Shown in pieces: positions 1-8,021 of a stretch of DNA of 64,000 bases; positions within the stretch are counted from its first letter, which is position 1, and each line of letters starts with the position of its first letter. A model generated the notes under the pieces. The model worked only from the letters and a program-made list of their open reading frames with translations. It did not search any database and had not been told where the DNA came from. The position numbers were made by a program, and so were the translations under genes. This stretch comes from Neolewinella xylanilytica (GTDB taxonomy: Bacteria; Bacteroidota; Bacteroidia; Chitinophagales; Saprospiraceae). Where the stretch lies: NCBI RefSeq assembly GCF_002934605.1, contig NZ_PTJC01000006.1, positions 682,001-746,000 on the forward strand. Reading direction: 5' to 3'.

Positions 1-1
1 C

Positions 2-796
2 CGTATCAAGATTAGCGGCTGTATGAATGCCTGCGGACAACACATGGCCGCCAACATCGGCTTCCACGGGTCCAGTCTGCGCGTCGGCGACCGCATCGCC
101 CCCGCTATGCAGGTGGTCGTAGGCGGCGGCATTGCCCCCGATGGCCGCGGGTTTATCGCGCAGAAGGTTATCAAGGTACCTACCCGCCGCGTACCCGACG
201 TGATTCGGATCCTCTTCCAGGACTACCGCGATCACGCCAATGACGGCGAATACTACAACGATTACGCCGAACGCCAGGGCAAACGGTACTTCTACGGTCT
301 GCTGAAGTCACTCGGCGATACGGCGGAGATCACCGACGAGGAGTTCTACGACTGGGGACAGGACGACGAGTACAAACAGGAGATCGGCGTAGGGGAGTGT
401 GCCGGCGTAAGCCTCGACGTCATCGGGGCCATTTTGAACGACAGCACCGATAAACTGAAGTCTGCCGCGGTAAGCCTACAAGCCGACGCCCCCGCTGACG
501 CCGGTTACCACGCCTATTCGGCGATGGTCACGGCAGCCAAGGCGTTGCTCCTTTCGGAGGACCTGAAGTGTAACACCCATATCGGGATCCTCCGCGATTT
601 TCAGGAGCACTTCGGTGATCGATTCCCCGAAATTGATAATTTCGAAAACTACGTATTACGTATTAAAAATACGGAGCCTAATACGGCCTTTTCTTCTACG
701 TATATTGCGGAGGCCCGGGCCTTTGTCACCAAGGCGATCGCTACCCGCGAGCGTCAGTTGGACAAGACCGTGGTCAGTGAATACTACAAGGCCTAA
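2..796 (+). CDS. Nitrite/sulfite reductase (hemoprotein), 3' part with HEPN-like C-terminus
   Basis: The reading frame is open from the window edge, so the N-terminal half is missing. The first visible residues include SGCMNACGQH, the C-x3-C motif that holds the 4Fe-4S/siroheme centre of sulfite and nitrite reductases. After GVGECAGVSLD (about residue 130 of the visible part) comes a helical tail of roughly 120 residues resembling a HEPN domain, a fusion known in Bacteroidota sulfite reductases. Sulfite rather than nitrite is the likely substrate, because siroheme genes, cysH and a flavoprotein reductase follow on the same strand. It would reduce sulfite to sulfide in the cytoplasm. The next gene starts 22 bp downstream. 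Confidence 0.85.
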   Translation, partial: RIKISGCMNACGQHMAANIGFHGSSLRVGDRIAPAMQVVVGGGIAPDGRGFIAQKVIKVPTRRVPDVIRILFQDYRDHANDGEYYNDYAERQGKRYFYGLLKSLGDTAEITDEEFYDWGQDDEYKQEIGVGECAGVSLDVIGAILNDSTDKLKSAAVSLQADAPADAGYHAYSAMVTAAKALLLSEDLKCNTHIGILRDFQEHFGDRFPEIDNFENYVLRIKNTEPNTAFSSTYIAEARAFVTKAIATRERQLDKTVVSEYYKA

Positions 797-818
797 AAGC
801 CTTACCCAAATATCCGCC

Positions 819-1616
819 ATGCAACCCAAGCAGCCTCCCATCCAACCCCGCCTCACCCTTGTCGGCGCCGGTCCCGGTGATCCGGACCTCATTACCCGAA
901 AGGGGTTACGGGCCCTGGCTACCGCCGATGCGGTGCTCTACGACGCGTTGAGTAGCGACGCGCTGCTGGACGAAACGCCGGCACACTGCCAGCGCATCTT
1001 CGTTGGCAAACGCGCCGGATGTCACTACAAGCGGCAGGACGAGATCAACGAACTGATCGTTACCACCGCGTTGGAGTACGGCCACGTGGTGCGATTGAAG
1101 GGCGGTGACCCTTTCGTGTTCGGCCGGGGCCAGGAGGAAAAGGCATTCGCCGAGGCGGCCGGTATCCCGGTGGAAATCGTGCCCGGCATCAGTAGCTGCA
1201 TCAGTCTTCCCGAATTACAGGGCGTGGCCCCCACGAGCCGGGGATACGCCGACAGCTTCTGGGTGATCACGGCCCACACCCGCAACGGTGGCCTGAGCGA
1301 CGACCTGTTCCGGGCCGCCCGGTCGAACGCTACCGTGATCATTCTTATGGGCCTGGGGCGCCTCGACCAGATTTGCGCGCTGTGGGACGCCGAAGGCAAG
1401 GGAGCGCTTCCCGCCATGGTCATCCAAAACGGTAGCCGCCCCGACGAGCGCTGCTGGGTCGGTTCCGTCAACGACATCGCTCCCCGGGTGCTCGCCGAGC
1501 GGGATAAGGGCCCGGGCATCATCGTCCTGGGGGAGACCGTCCGTCAGCACGCTGACTTTGTAAATGGCGATCTACGGTCGACCATTCGCGAAGTAGCCAC
1601 AAATCACCCATCGTAA
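819..1616 (+). CDS. cobA: Uroporphyrinogen-III C-methyltransferase
   Basis: Uses SAM to methylate uroporphyrinogen III to precorrin-2, the first step towards siroheme. The protein is 265 residues, as usual for single-domain CobA/SumT. Visible family motifs are GAGPGDPD near residue 16, RLKGGDPFVFGRG near 92 and VPGISS further on. A longer in-frame reading from 615 overlaps the preceding gene; the ATG at 819 gives the correct family start. It supplies the cofactor of the upstream sulfite reductase and is followed after 13 bp by the dehydrogenase/ferrochelatase gene, so the two probably form one siroheme unit in the sulfate assimilation operon. Confidence 0.93.
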   Translation: MQPKQPPIQPRLTLVGAGPGDPDLITRKGLRALATADAVLYDALSSDALLDETPAHCQRIFVGKRAGCHYKRQDEINELIVTTALEYGHVVRLKGGDPFVFGRGQEEKAFAEAAGIPVEIVPGISSCISLPELQGVAPTSRGYADSFWVITAHTRNGGLSDDLFRAARSNATVIILMGLGRLDQICALWDAEGKGALPAMVIQNGSRPDERCWVGSVNDIAPRVLAERDKGPGIIVLGETVRQHADFVNGDLRSTIREVATNHPS

Positions 1617-1629
1617 AGCGCACCGTCAA

Positions 1630-2421
1630 ATGACCAACCCCCTGTACCCCGCGTTTTTTCGCCTCGACCGCCTCGACATGCTCGTGGTGGGGGCCGGAGA
1701 AGTAGGGGAGGAGAAGCTGAGCTTTATCCTGAAAAGCAGCCCCAACGCCCGGGTTACGATCGTCGCCCCCTGGATGGGAGCGGACTTACGGGAATTGCTG
1801 GATGCGTACGAACGGCAAACTAAAGAAGCGGATGGCGCCGGAGCGCGGGTGGCCGTGTCTGGCGAGCAATTCGCGGGCGTTTGGCATACCCCTGCCGGCG
1901 GACGAATAACCTGGTACCAACGGGAATTTCGTCCCGCCGACGTGAAAGAGGTCGATCTGGTGGTGGCCGCTACCAATTTCAAGGAAGTTAATTACGCCGT
2001 ATGGGAAGCGGCCAAAGCCGAGCGGCGACTCACGAACGTGGCCGATACGCCTCACCTCTGCGACTTCTACCTGGGTAGCATCGTTACCCGGGGTCCGCTC
2101 AAGGTGGCCATCAGCACTAACGGCCAGAGCCCGACCTTTGCCAAACGCTTCCGGCAGTGGCTGGAGGCCGAGCTTCCGGAAGATGCCACCACCGAACTGA
2201 TTGAAAACTTACACCTGTTCCGTGACCGGCTGACCGGGAACTTCCAGACGAAAGTCCGTGAACTGAATACGCTGACGAACGGTTTACTGTCCTCGGCGCG
2301 TGCCGGTCGTACCTGTCCCCCCGGCGGTTGCTTATTGGCGGCTGCTTCCGAACCGAATGATATTGCACCTGCGCCCCGTTCGCCCGAAAAGGGAGAAGGA
2401 GGTCAGGAAAATTTGAATTAA
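1630..2421 (+). CDS. Precorrin-2 dehydrogenase/sirohydrochlorin ferrochelatase-type siroheme synthase
   Basis: Corresponds to the N-terminal half of CysG (Met8p/SirC type): NAD-dependent oxidation of precorrin-2 and iron insertion to give siroheme. The N-terminus has the Rossmann motif VVGAGEVGEEK (about residues 19-29), and the middle shows VDLVVAATN and ISTNGQSPTFAKRFR, typical of this family. About 40 residues between the first two strands are longer than in most homologues (an acidic, glycine-rich stretch around residues 60-95), and the last 30 or so residues look disordered. With cobA immediately upstream, the pathway from uroporphyrinogen III to siroheme is complete. The cysH start lies 2 bp after its stop. 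Confidence 0.85.
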   Translation: MTNPLYPAFFRLDRLDMLVVGAGEVGEEKLSFILKSSPNARVTIVAPWMGADLRELLDAYERQTKEADGAGARVAVSGEQFAGVWHTPAGGRITWYQREFRPADVKEVDLVVAATNFKEVNYAVWEAAKAERRLTNVADTPHLCDFYLGSIVTRGPLKVAISTNGQSPTFAKRFRQWLEAELPEDATTELIENLHLFRDRLTGNFQTKVRELNTLTNGLLSSARAGRTCPPGGCLLAAASEPNDIAPAPRSPEKGEGGQENLN

Positions 2422-2423
2422 CG

Positions 2424-3113
2424 ATGAGCTTACCCCACTCAGAAACCGCCCTGACGTTTGATCTGGCGGCCCTTAACGAGGAGTTTGCCCCGCTGGATTT
2501 CCAGGAGCGAATCACCCGCCTTTACGAATATTTCCCCGTAGACCAGGTGCTGTTCACTTCGAGCTTCGGTACGAAATCCGTGGTGATGCTCACCCTGGTT
2601 AGCCGCGCAAACTCCCAGCAGAAGGTGCACATACTGAATACCGGCTACCACTTTCCGGAAACGCTGGCCTACAAGGATACGCTGGCCGAATTGACGGGAC
2701 TGCAGGTCGTGGAAATCCTTCCCGACCCCGAACGCAATCAACTCACGCGGGAAACCAAGATGTGGGAAAGCCAGCCCGGCCGCTGCTGTCACTACAATAA
2801 GGTGATGCCCCTACGGGCGGTAAAGGCCCGCCACCAGGTGTGGATGTCGGGGGTACACAGCTACCAAACGATGAACCGGGCGGCCATGGAAATCTTCGAG
2901 GAGGTGGATGGACTCATCCACTTTCACCCCCTCATCGATATCGAGGAAGGCGAATTTCTGTACCTCCTCGAAAAGGATAAGCTTCCCCGCCATCCCCTGG
3001 AGGAACTCGGCTACGGCTCGATCGGCTGCACCCACTGTACCCGACCCGGGCAGGGTAGGGCCGGTCGCTGGGCCGGCACCGACAAGGACGAATGCGGCCT
3101 CCACGTATCCTGA
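2424..3113 (+). CDS. cysH: Adenylyl-/phosphoadenylyl-sulfate reductase
   Basis: Reduces activated sulfate to sulfite with thioredoxin-type electrons. The 229-residue protein has the PP-loop-like SSFGTKSVV segment (about 46-54), a CC pair at 121-122, a C-x2-C at 202-205 and the catalytic ECGLH at 223-227. The CC plus CxxC set is the 4Fe-4S signature of the APS-reducing class; the E. coli-type PAPS enzyme lacks it. APS is therefore the inferred substrate. The position between siroheme genes and a flavoprotein reductase, in the same direction as sulfite reductase, fits a complete APS-to-sulfide route. The sulfurylase genes are not in view and may lie upstream of the window. Confidence 0.93.
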   Translation: MSLPHSETALTFDLAALNEEFAPLDFQERITRLYEYFPVDQVLFTSSFGTKSVVMLTLVSRANSQQKVHILNTGYHFPETLAYKDTLAELTGLQVVEILPDPERNQLTRETKMWESQPGRCCHYNKVMPLRAVKARHQVWMSGVHSYQTMNRAAMEIFEEVDGLIHFHPLIDIEEGEFLYLLEKDKLPRHPLEELGYGSIGCTHCTRPGQGRAGRWAGTDKDECGLHVS

Positions 3114-3155
3114 TTATTTTAGACTATCGGATCCCCCCCGAAATAAGATTTAGAC

Positions 3156-4190
3156 ATGAATAGAACTGATATCCTCATCATTGGCGCCGGCCCGGTCGGT
3201 CTCTTTACCGTATTCGAAGCCGGCCTGTTGAAAATGCGCTGCCACCTGGTTGACTCCCTGGGGCAGCCCGGCGGACAGCTCACCGAGATCTATCCCAAAA
3301 AACCGATTTACGATATCCCCGGTTATCCCAGCGTGCTGGCCGGTGAACTCATCGAGAACCTCATGGAGCAGATCGCTCCCTTTAATCCGGAATTCACGCT
3401 CGGCGAGCGCGCCGAAAAACTGGAGAAGGTGGGAGAGAAAATGTACCGGCTTACGACCAGCCGCGGCACCGTCATTGAGGCTCCCGTTATCTGTATCGCC
3501 GGTGGCCTGGGCTGCTTTGAACCCCGCAAGCCCCCGATCCCTAACATCGAAAAATACGAGGATAATGGCGTCGCCTACGTCATTCGGGACCCGGAGGTCT
3601 ACCGCGACCGCAAGGTGTTGCTGGCCGGCGGTGGCGATTCCGCCCTGGATTGGACCATCTTCCTGGCCGATGTCGCCAAGGAGGTCACGCTGGTGCACCG
3701 GCGCGACAGCTTCCGCGGTGCGTTGGATAGCGTGGAAAAAGTGCACGCCCTGGCCGAAAGCGGTCGGGTCAACCTGATCACCAACGCTCAGGCCGTTGGC
3801 ATCGTCGGCGACGAGGGAGTACAGGGTGTCACCGTCAAGCTTAAATCCGGCGAACAAGAGGTGATCGAGGTAGACGACTTCATCCCGCTGTTCGGGTTGT
3901 CCCCGAAGCTGGGCCCCATCGCCGACTGGAACCTCACCATCGATAAGAATGCCATCGAAGTCGATACGCGTGACTACAGTACCGGCGTGCCCGGTATCTA
4001 CGCCATCGGGGACATCAATACCTACCCCGGTAAGCTCAAGTTGATCCTCTGTGGCTTTCACGAAGGTACTATGGCCGTACAGTCCGCCTTCAGCTACATC
4101 TACCCGGACAAGAAACTAAGCTTCAAGTACACGACCGTTAACGGGGTCGAAGGATTACCCAAGGAAGAGGAAGCTTCCGTTACCGCATAA
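3156..4190 (+). CDS. Ferredoxin-NADP+ reductase, thioredoxin-reductase-like type
   Basis: An FAD/NAD(P)-dependent oxidoreductase of 344 residues. The N-terminal GAGPVG (residues 10-15) binds FAD, GGGDSALDW lies in the second nucleotide-binding domain, and the C-terminal GDINTYPGKLKLI is typical of this class. The CxxC redox pair of thioredoxin reductase is absent, which points to the YumC-like ferredoxin-NADP+ reductase group. As the last gene of the sulfate assimilation run it most likely feeds electrons through ferredoxin to the sulfite reductase; this partner assignment is inference from position. A strong hairpin follows directly after the stop. Confidence 0.88.
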   Translation: MNRTDILIIGAGPVGLFTVFEAGLLKMRCHLVDSLGQPGGQLTEIYPKKPIYDIPGYPSVLAGELIENLMEQIAPFNPEFTLGERAEKLEKVGEKMYRLTTSRGTVIEAPVICIAGGLGCFEPRKPPIPNIEKYEDNGVAYVIRDPEVYRDRKVLLAGGGDSALDWTIFLADVAKEVTLVHRRDSFRGALDSVEKVHALAESGRVNLITNAQAVGIVGDEGVQGVTVKLKSGEQEVIEVDDFIPLFGLSPKLGPIADWNLTIDKNAIEVDTRDYSTGVPGIYAIGDINTYPGKLKLILCGFHEGTMAVQSAFSYIYPDKKLSFKYTTVNGVEGLPKEEEASVTA

Positions 4191-4192
4191 AA

Positions 4193-4226
4193 AAAGCGGC
4201 CGCTCCCGATCGGAAGCGGCCGCTTT
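4193..4226. terminator. Bidirectional intrinsic terminator
   Basis: Arms AAAGCGGCCGCT (4193-4204) and AGCGGCCGCTTT (4215-4226) form a GC-rich stem, with A-rich sequence on the left and GCTTTT on the right. It lies between the convergent reductase and hydrolase genes and can serve both strands. Confidence 0.8.
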
Positions 4227-4250
4227 GCTTTTGGCGCGACGCCGGCGGAC

Positions 4251-5120
4251 TTAGTGTACCGCGATTTCGCGTTCGGGGCGGGTGGCTTTGGTATTGACAA
4301 AAGCGAGAATGTCGCGGTTCAACCGTTCCCGGTGGGTATAAAACAGGCCATGGGGCGCATTGTCGTACTTATGGTAGATGGCATTAGGCACTAATTTGTG
4401 CGTGGCATCACCACCTACGTTAACGGGTACGACCTTGTCGTCTTCGCCGTGTACGATCAGCGTCGGCACGGTGAATTTTTTCAAATCGTCACGGAAGTCG
4501 GTCTTCGCAAACGCTTCCACGTAGTCAATGGCGGCGCGGCTGGAGCCGGTCAGCGCCATCCCGAGGGTCCAGGACTGGAACTCGTCGCTTACGGGGTGAT
4601 TTAACAGGCCGATACCGTAAAATTGCTTGGCCCAGGTAGCAAAGAAACTGGGGCGATCCTTACGGATGCCGTCAATCATCTCCTGGAACACACTCCACTT
4701 GACGCCGTCGTGGTTATCCGTCTTCAGCATGTATGGGGTAACCGAACTGACAAGAACGGCGCCGGATAAGCGGTCCTGACCGTATTTTCCGATATAGCGG
4801 GCGATCTCGCCGCCGCCCATCGAAAAGCCGACGAGGGTTACGTCGCGAAGGTCAAGTTCGGTCAGGAGAGCATTCAGGTCATCCGCCAGGGTATCGTAGT
4901 TGTAGCTTTCGCCCACTTTCGAAGAGTGGCCGAATCCGCGACGGTCATAGGAAATACAGCGCAGTCCCTCCCGGCTGAGCGGCTCCATCTGGTATTCAAA
5001 CATGTCGCCGGTGAGCGGCCACCCGTGGATGAATACAACGGGGCGGCCGTTGCCGTATTCCTGGTAGCGTAAACGTACTTCTTTTCCCGACTTTTTGTCG
5101 GTGGTGTTAATAAACAGCAT
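4251..5120 (-). CDS. Alpha/beta hydrolase (non-heme chloroperoxidase/esterase-like)
   Basis: A 289-residue alpha/beta-fold hydrolase. The oxyanion segment HGWPLTGDMFE follows strand 3, the nucleophile elbow is GFSMGG (98-103, Ser100), the acid probably lies in VHGEDDKVVP, and the histidine in NAPHGLFYTH. The family holds cofactor-free haloperoxidases, esterases and lactonases; the natural substrate cannot be told from sequence. No signal peptide is seen, so it is probably cytoplasmic. It stands alone on the minus strand, converging on the sulfate assimilation operon and separated from it by a shared terminator. Confidence 0.88.
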   Translation of the reverse strand: MLFINTTDKKSGKEVRLRYQEYGNGRPVVFIHGWPLTGDMFEYQMEPLSREGLRCISYDRRGFGHSSKVGESYNYDTLADDLNALLTELDLRDVTLVGFSMGGGEIARYIGKYGQDRLSGAVLVSSVTPYMLKTDNHDGVKWSVFQEMIDGIRKDRPSFFATWAKQFYGIGLLNHPVSDEFQSWTLGMALTGSSRAAIDYVEAFAKTDFRDDLKKFTVPTLIVHGEDDKVVPVNVGGDATHKLVPNAIYHKYDNAPHGLFYTHRERLNRDILAFVNTKATRPEREIAVH

Positions 5121-5202
5121 GGTATAAATTTTTAGTGATAGAACTAATGCATGCGTGCGTAACGCGCATACATTTATATATGTCTATACATGGGTTATTT
5201 GT

Positions 5203-5841
5203 TCACAACCGCTTGCGAGCGATGGATAGCCCATCGCGGAGGGGGAGTACCGTTACCTCGACGCGGGGATCGTCGCGTAGCATAGTATTATAGGTACGAA
5301 GGCGGTTGGCGACGCGGTCGTCACCACGATTGGCCGTTTTACCATCCCAAAGAACGTTGTCGGCAATCAGCAGCCCGCCTGGCGTTAACCGATCGACCAA
5401 GGTGCGGTAATGGTCGGGGTATCCCCTTTTGTCGCCGTCCAAAAAGATGAGATCGAAGGGCGGTTGGAGGTTCGTCAGGATTTCGCCGGCGTCTCCGACG
5501 TGTAATTTTACCCGGTCGTGGAAGGGGGATCCCGCAATGTGGCGCTCGGCCAGCGCGGCGCGCTCGGGGTCGCCTTCAATGGTGTGTAGCACGCCATCTT
5601 CCCGCAGACCTTCCGCGAGGCAGAGGGTACCGTAGGCCGTAAAAGTGCCGATCTCCAGAGCCGTCCGCGGTCGGACCAGTTTGGACAGCAGGGCCAGGAC
5701 GCGCCCCTGCAATCGCCCGCTCATCATTTGCGGCGCCAGGGTTTTCAGGTACGTCTGCCGTTCCACCTCGTGTAAATACGACGGAACGGGTCCACTAACG
5801 GATTCCGCGTATTCAAATAGGGGGTCGAAGAGGTCTCGCAT
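5203..5841 (-). CDS. Class I SAM-dependent O-methyltransferase (caffeoyl-CoA OMT-like)
   Basis: A 212-residue O-methyltransferase of the family that includes catechol and caffeoyl-CoA enzymes. The SAM-binding motif is ALEIGTFTAYG (61-71); the acidic metal-binding stretch IFLDGDKRGYP lies near residue 135 and LIADNVLWDG follows. The acceptor is unknown. The gene starts 3 bp after the stop of the small protein encoded at 5845-6168 on the same strand, so the two are probably co-transcribed. Confidence 0.88.
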   Translation of the reverse strand: MRDLFDPLFEYAESVSGPVPSYLHEVERQTYLKTLAPQMMSGRLQGRVLALLSKLVRPRTALEIGTFTAYGTLCLAEGLREDGVLHTIEGDPERAALAERHIAGSPFHDRVKLHVGDAGEILTNLQPPFDLIFLDGDKRGYPDHYRTLVDRLTPGGLLIADNVLWDGKTANRGDDRVANRLRTYNTMLRDDPRVEVTVLPLRDGLSIARKRL

Positions 5842-5844
5842 CGG

Positions 5845-6168
5845 CTACCAGGCGTTAGGGTCGTCAAGGGGGGGCACGGCAACGTGCTGCTTGCTGCTGG
5901 CGCGGGCACGCTGCCGGTCGTATAGGATACGCGCCAGTACCCGAAAGGGTGGTTCGCTCGGGGTTTCAACGGGATCGAGCGCACGGGCCACGCTTTCTTC
6001 GTCCAGATCCAGCGTATAGCAAAGGCTCATCAGGTATTCCGGGCGATAGCGCATCATTTCTCCGACGCGGACGGTCAGCCAGTCCAGCAGTTCGGTCTCC
6101 GTCATGACGGCCATGGGCAGGTCGAATTCACGGCGCAGTAACGTGGTGGTAACGGGATCGATCGGCAT
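5845..6168 (-). CDS. Conserved-looking small hypothetical protein
   Basis: 107 residues if started at MPIDPVTT; an upstream in-frame ATG at 6219 would run through the terminator hairpin and is unlikely. The protein is acidic and mostly helical by eye, with no signal peptide or membrane segment. The minus strand carries TATCTTTA (6180 to 6173), close to the Bacteroidetes -7 consensus, only 4 nt before the chosen ATG, which supports this start and suggests a leaderless mRNA. It lies 3 bp upstream of the O-methyltransferase. I do not recognise the family. Confidence 0.6.
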   Translation of the reverse strand: MPIDPVTTTLLRREFDLPMAVMTETELLDWLTVRVGEMMRYRPEYLMSLCYTLDLDEESVARALDPVETPSEPPFRVLARILYDRQRARASSKQHVAVPPLDDPNAW

Positions 6169-6181
6169 GCGGTAAAGATAG

Positions 6182-6217
6182 GAAAAGGGCTGCCCCGCGG
6201 TGGGAGCAGCCCTTTTC
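6182..6217 (-). terminator. Intrinsic terminator after the coiled-coil membrane protein gene
   Basis: Arms GAAAAGGGCTGC (6182-6193) and GCAGCCCTTTTC (6206-6217) form a 12-bp stem ending in a T run on either strand. It lies just downstream of the minus-strand gene ending at 6243. Confidence 0.75.
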
Positions 6218-6242
6218 AAGGTGGGGAACGCGGTGGTTCGGA

Positions 6243-7268
6243 CTACTTGAGTTCCATTTCGGTACTACCTACGAGGGAGCCTTTGTTGTACAGCTCGACG
6301 GTGTAGACGCCTTCCATGAATTCCTGGCCGGGTACGTTCCATTCGGCGCAGTGATTGGCGGCATCGCCCTGGAAGTTGAAGGGAACGTTTTTGGTGAAGG
6401 GAACTTGCTCGCCGGCGCTGGTCGTCAGTACGCCACTGCCTTCCGCTTCGATGCTCAGGGTTTCTCCGTTGGGGTTAACGATGCGCAGTTGGAAGGTTTC
6501 CTCGCCGGGAGTGGCAACCGCGTTATCAAGGCTATTGAAACACACGAAAAGCCGTTCGACGTTCTTGGCGCTGCTGCGTCCTACCCAACGTCCGCTGTTG
6601 CGCTGCTTCTGCCCTTCGGCGGTGATGTTGTTGGTCTTGATGACGCTGGCTACGTTTACCTTCTGGTTCAGTTCGCTATTGCGATTGGCCAGTTGCTCCC
6701 GTTCGCTTACCAGTACGGCCCGCTCGCTATTAAGCTGCTGGTTGGTCTGCTGGCTCACCTGCAGGTCGTTGCTCAGCATATCGCGCTCGGTGGAGAGCTG
6801 CTCGTTCTGTTCGGAAAGCTCCGCATTAGCGAGGCGCAGCTCCTCCAGTTCGGCGAGGTAGCCAACGGTATTTGCTTTCAGGTCGGCCAGTTCGCGCCGG
6901 GCGGCGGCCAGGTTCCGGGAGTCACGCGTCAGGCTGGTGATCTTTTCGTTCTGCAGACGAAGTTCTTCCTTTTGCTGGTCGATAAGGGCATTGAGCTCCT
7001 CGTTGCTCCCCCGCATTTCCTCCAATTCGGCCAGTGACTCATAGTACTGCTTCTCGGCCTGCGCCTTGAACTGCTCCATCTCCACGAGTTCGGTGGAGAG
7101 TTGGGCATTCTCGGTACCCCGGTTCATAAAGCTGATGCCGAGTACGACCAGGGCTACGGCGAGCACGGCGATGATGACACCCAGCAGGGTGGTGCGGCTT
7201 TTTTGGGGCTTGGGAGCCGGGGTGAACTTATTGGGTTCCGGATTAGGATTATTCTGAATAGTTGCCAT
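6243..7268 (-). CDS. Single-pass membrane protein with long coiled coil
   Basis: 341 residues from the chosen ATG (MATIQNN); an alternative ATG at 7325 adds 19 unlikely residues. After a Pro/Lys-rich cytoplasmic start there is one hydrophobic helix (LLGVIIAVLAVALVVLGIS, about residues 27-45), then about 150 residues of Leu/Glu/Gln-rich coiled coil, then a C-terminal beta-rich domain of about 110 residues with two cysteines. The layout suggests a protein anchored in the inner membrane reaching into the periplasm. The function is unknown; similar proteins occur in Bacteroidota. A terminator hairpin follows. Confidence 0.7.
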   Translation of the reverse strand: MATIQNNPNPEPNKFTPAPKPQKSRTTLLGVIIAVLAVALVVLGISFMNRGTENAQLSTELVEMEQFKAQAEKQYYESLAELEEMRGSNEELNALIDQQKEELRLQNEKITSLTRDSRNLAAARRELADLKANTVGYLAELEELRLANAELSEQNEQLSTERDMLSNDLQVSQQTNQQLNSERAVLVSEREQLANRNSELNQKVNVASVIKTNNITAEGQKQRNSGRWVGRSSAKNVERLFVCFNSLDNAVATPGEETFQLRIVNPNGETLSIEAEGSGVLTTSAGEQVPFTKNVPFNFQGDAANHCAEWNVPGQEFMEGVYTVELYNKGSLVGSTEMELK

Positions 7269-7448
7269 GGGGCGTTGGTTTGATGAAGGGTGATGTTCCA
7301 AAAGCTGGTGCAACAGCCGGGCCATTACCCGAGTGGTGTCCGAACTAAAGTTAGACGCGGTAATAAACGCCTGGATACCGTTTAGTATTACCGATAAACG
7401 TTAAAGTTTTCCGTACGGATACACTGCTGGTAAGGGGGGGATTCGCCG

Positions 7449-8021
7449 CTAGTCGCGCAGGCAAACCACCAGGCTTCTGGGGCCGTGCGCACCGATGACC
7501 AGGCTCTGCTCGATATCGGCCGTTTTGCTCGGTCCGGCAATGAATACGCCGAACCCCGTGGCATCAATTTTGACCCTGCGGTACGCCTCGTGCATGGTTC
7601 CGACCAGGTTTTTGCGGTCCAGAACGAGCACCAGGTGCTGGGTGATGAAGGGGAGGACGCGGTGAAGGGACTCGGTTTCACTCACCCACATCGCGCCGTT
7701 TTCCGCTACGCCGATCCGCGCCTCCAGTACCGCCAAGTCAACCCCCGCAAGCTGGAGGGGGTCGTCGATCGCCCGGACGTCGAGGTTGCCGGCTGCGTCG
7801 GGCAGGGTAGACACCACCGTGCGGTAAGCCGGATCACGTACGAGGGCGGCCAACTCCCGGGGCTGGATGAAGCTGGTTTTGCTGGCCGTGAGTACTTCGC
7901 GGAAGGCCGCTTCCCACGCTTCCGTTGACGGTCGGGGGGGATCGGGCGGCATAGTTGGCAGCGGGCGGCTAGCCGGTTTATTTTCGCGGATTCCCTCCAG
8001 GATGGCTGATCTGCTGCTCAT
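7449..8021 (-). CDS. lutC: Lactate utilization protein C (LUD domain)
   Basis: A 190-residue LutC/YkgG-type protein. The LUD domain spans most of the chain, with VLEARIGVAENGAMW, ITQHLVLVLD and the GPSKTADIEQSLVIGAHGP block that typifies the family. With LutA and LutB it forms the iron-sulfur L-lactate oxidising complex in Bacillus. It overlaps lutB by 4 bp (ATGA), so the two are translationally coupled. No lutA is present on either side. Confidence 0.9.
   Translation of the reverse strand: MSSRSAILEGIRENKPASRPLPTMPPDPPRPSTEAWEAAFREVLTASKTSFIQPRELAALVRDPAYRTVVSTLPDAAGNLDVRAIDDPLQLAGVDLAVLEARIGVAENGAMWVSETESLHRVLPFITQHLVLVLDRKNLVGTMHEAYRRVKIDATGFGVFIAGPSKTADIEQSLVIGAHGPRSLVVCLRD

Noticed and set aside
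3156..4190. Thioredoxin reductase
   Set aside because: The redox CxxC pair is missing.
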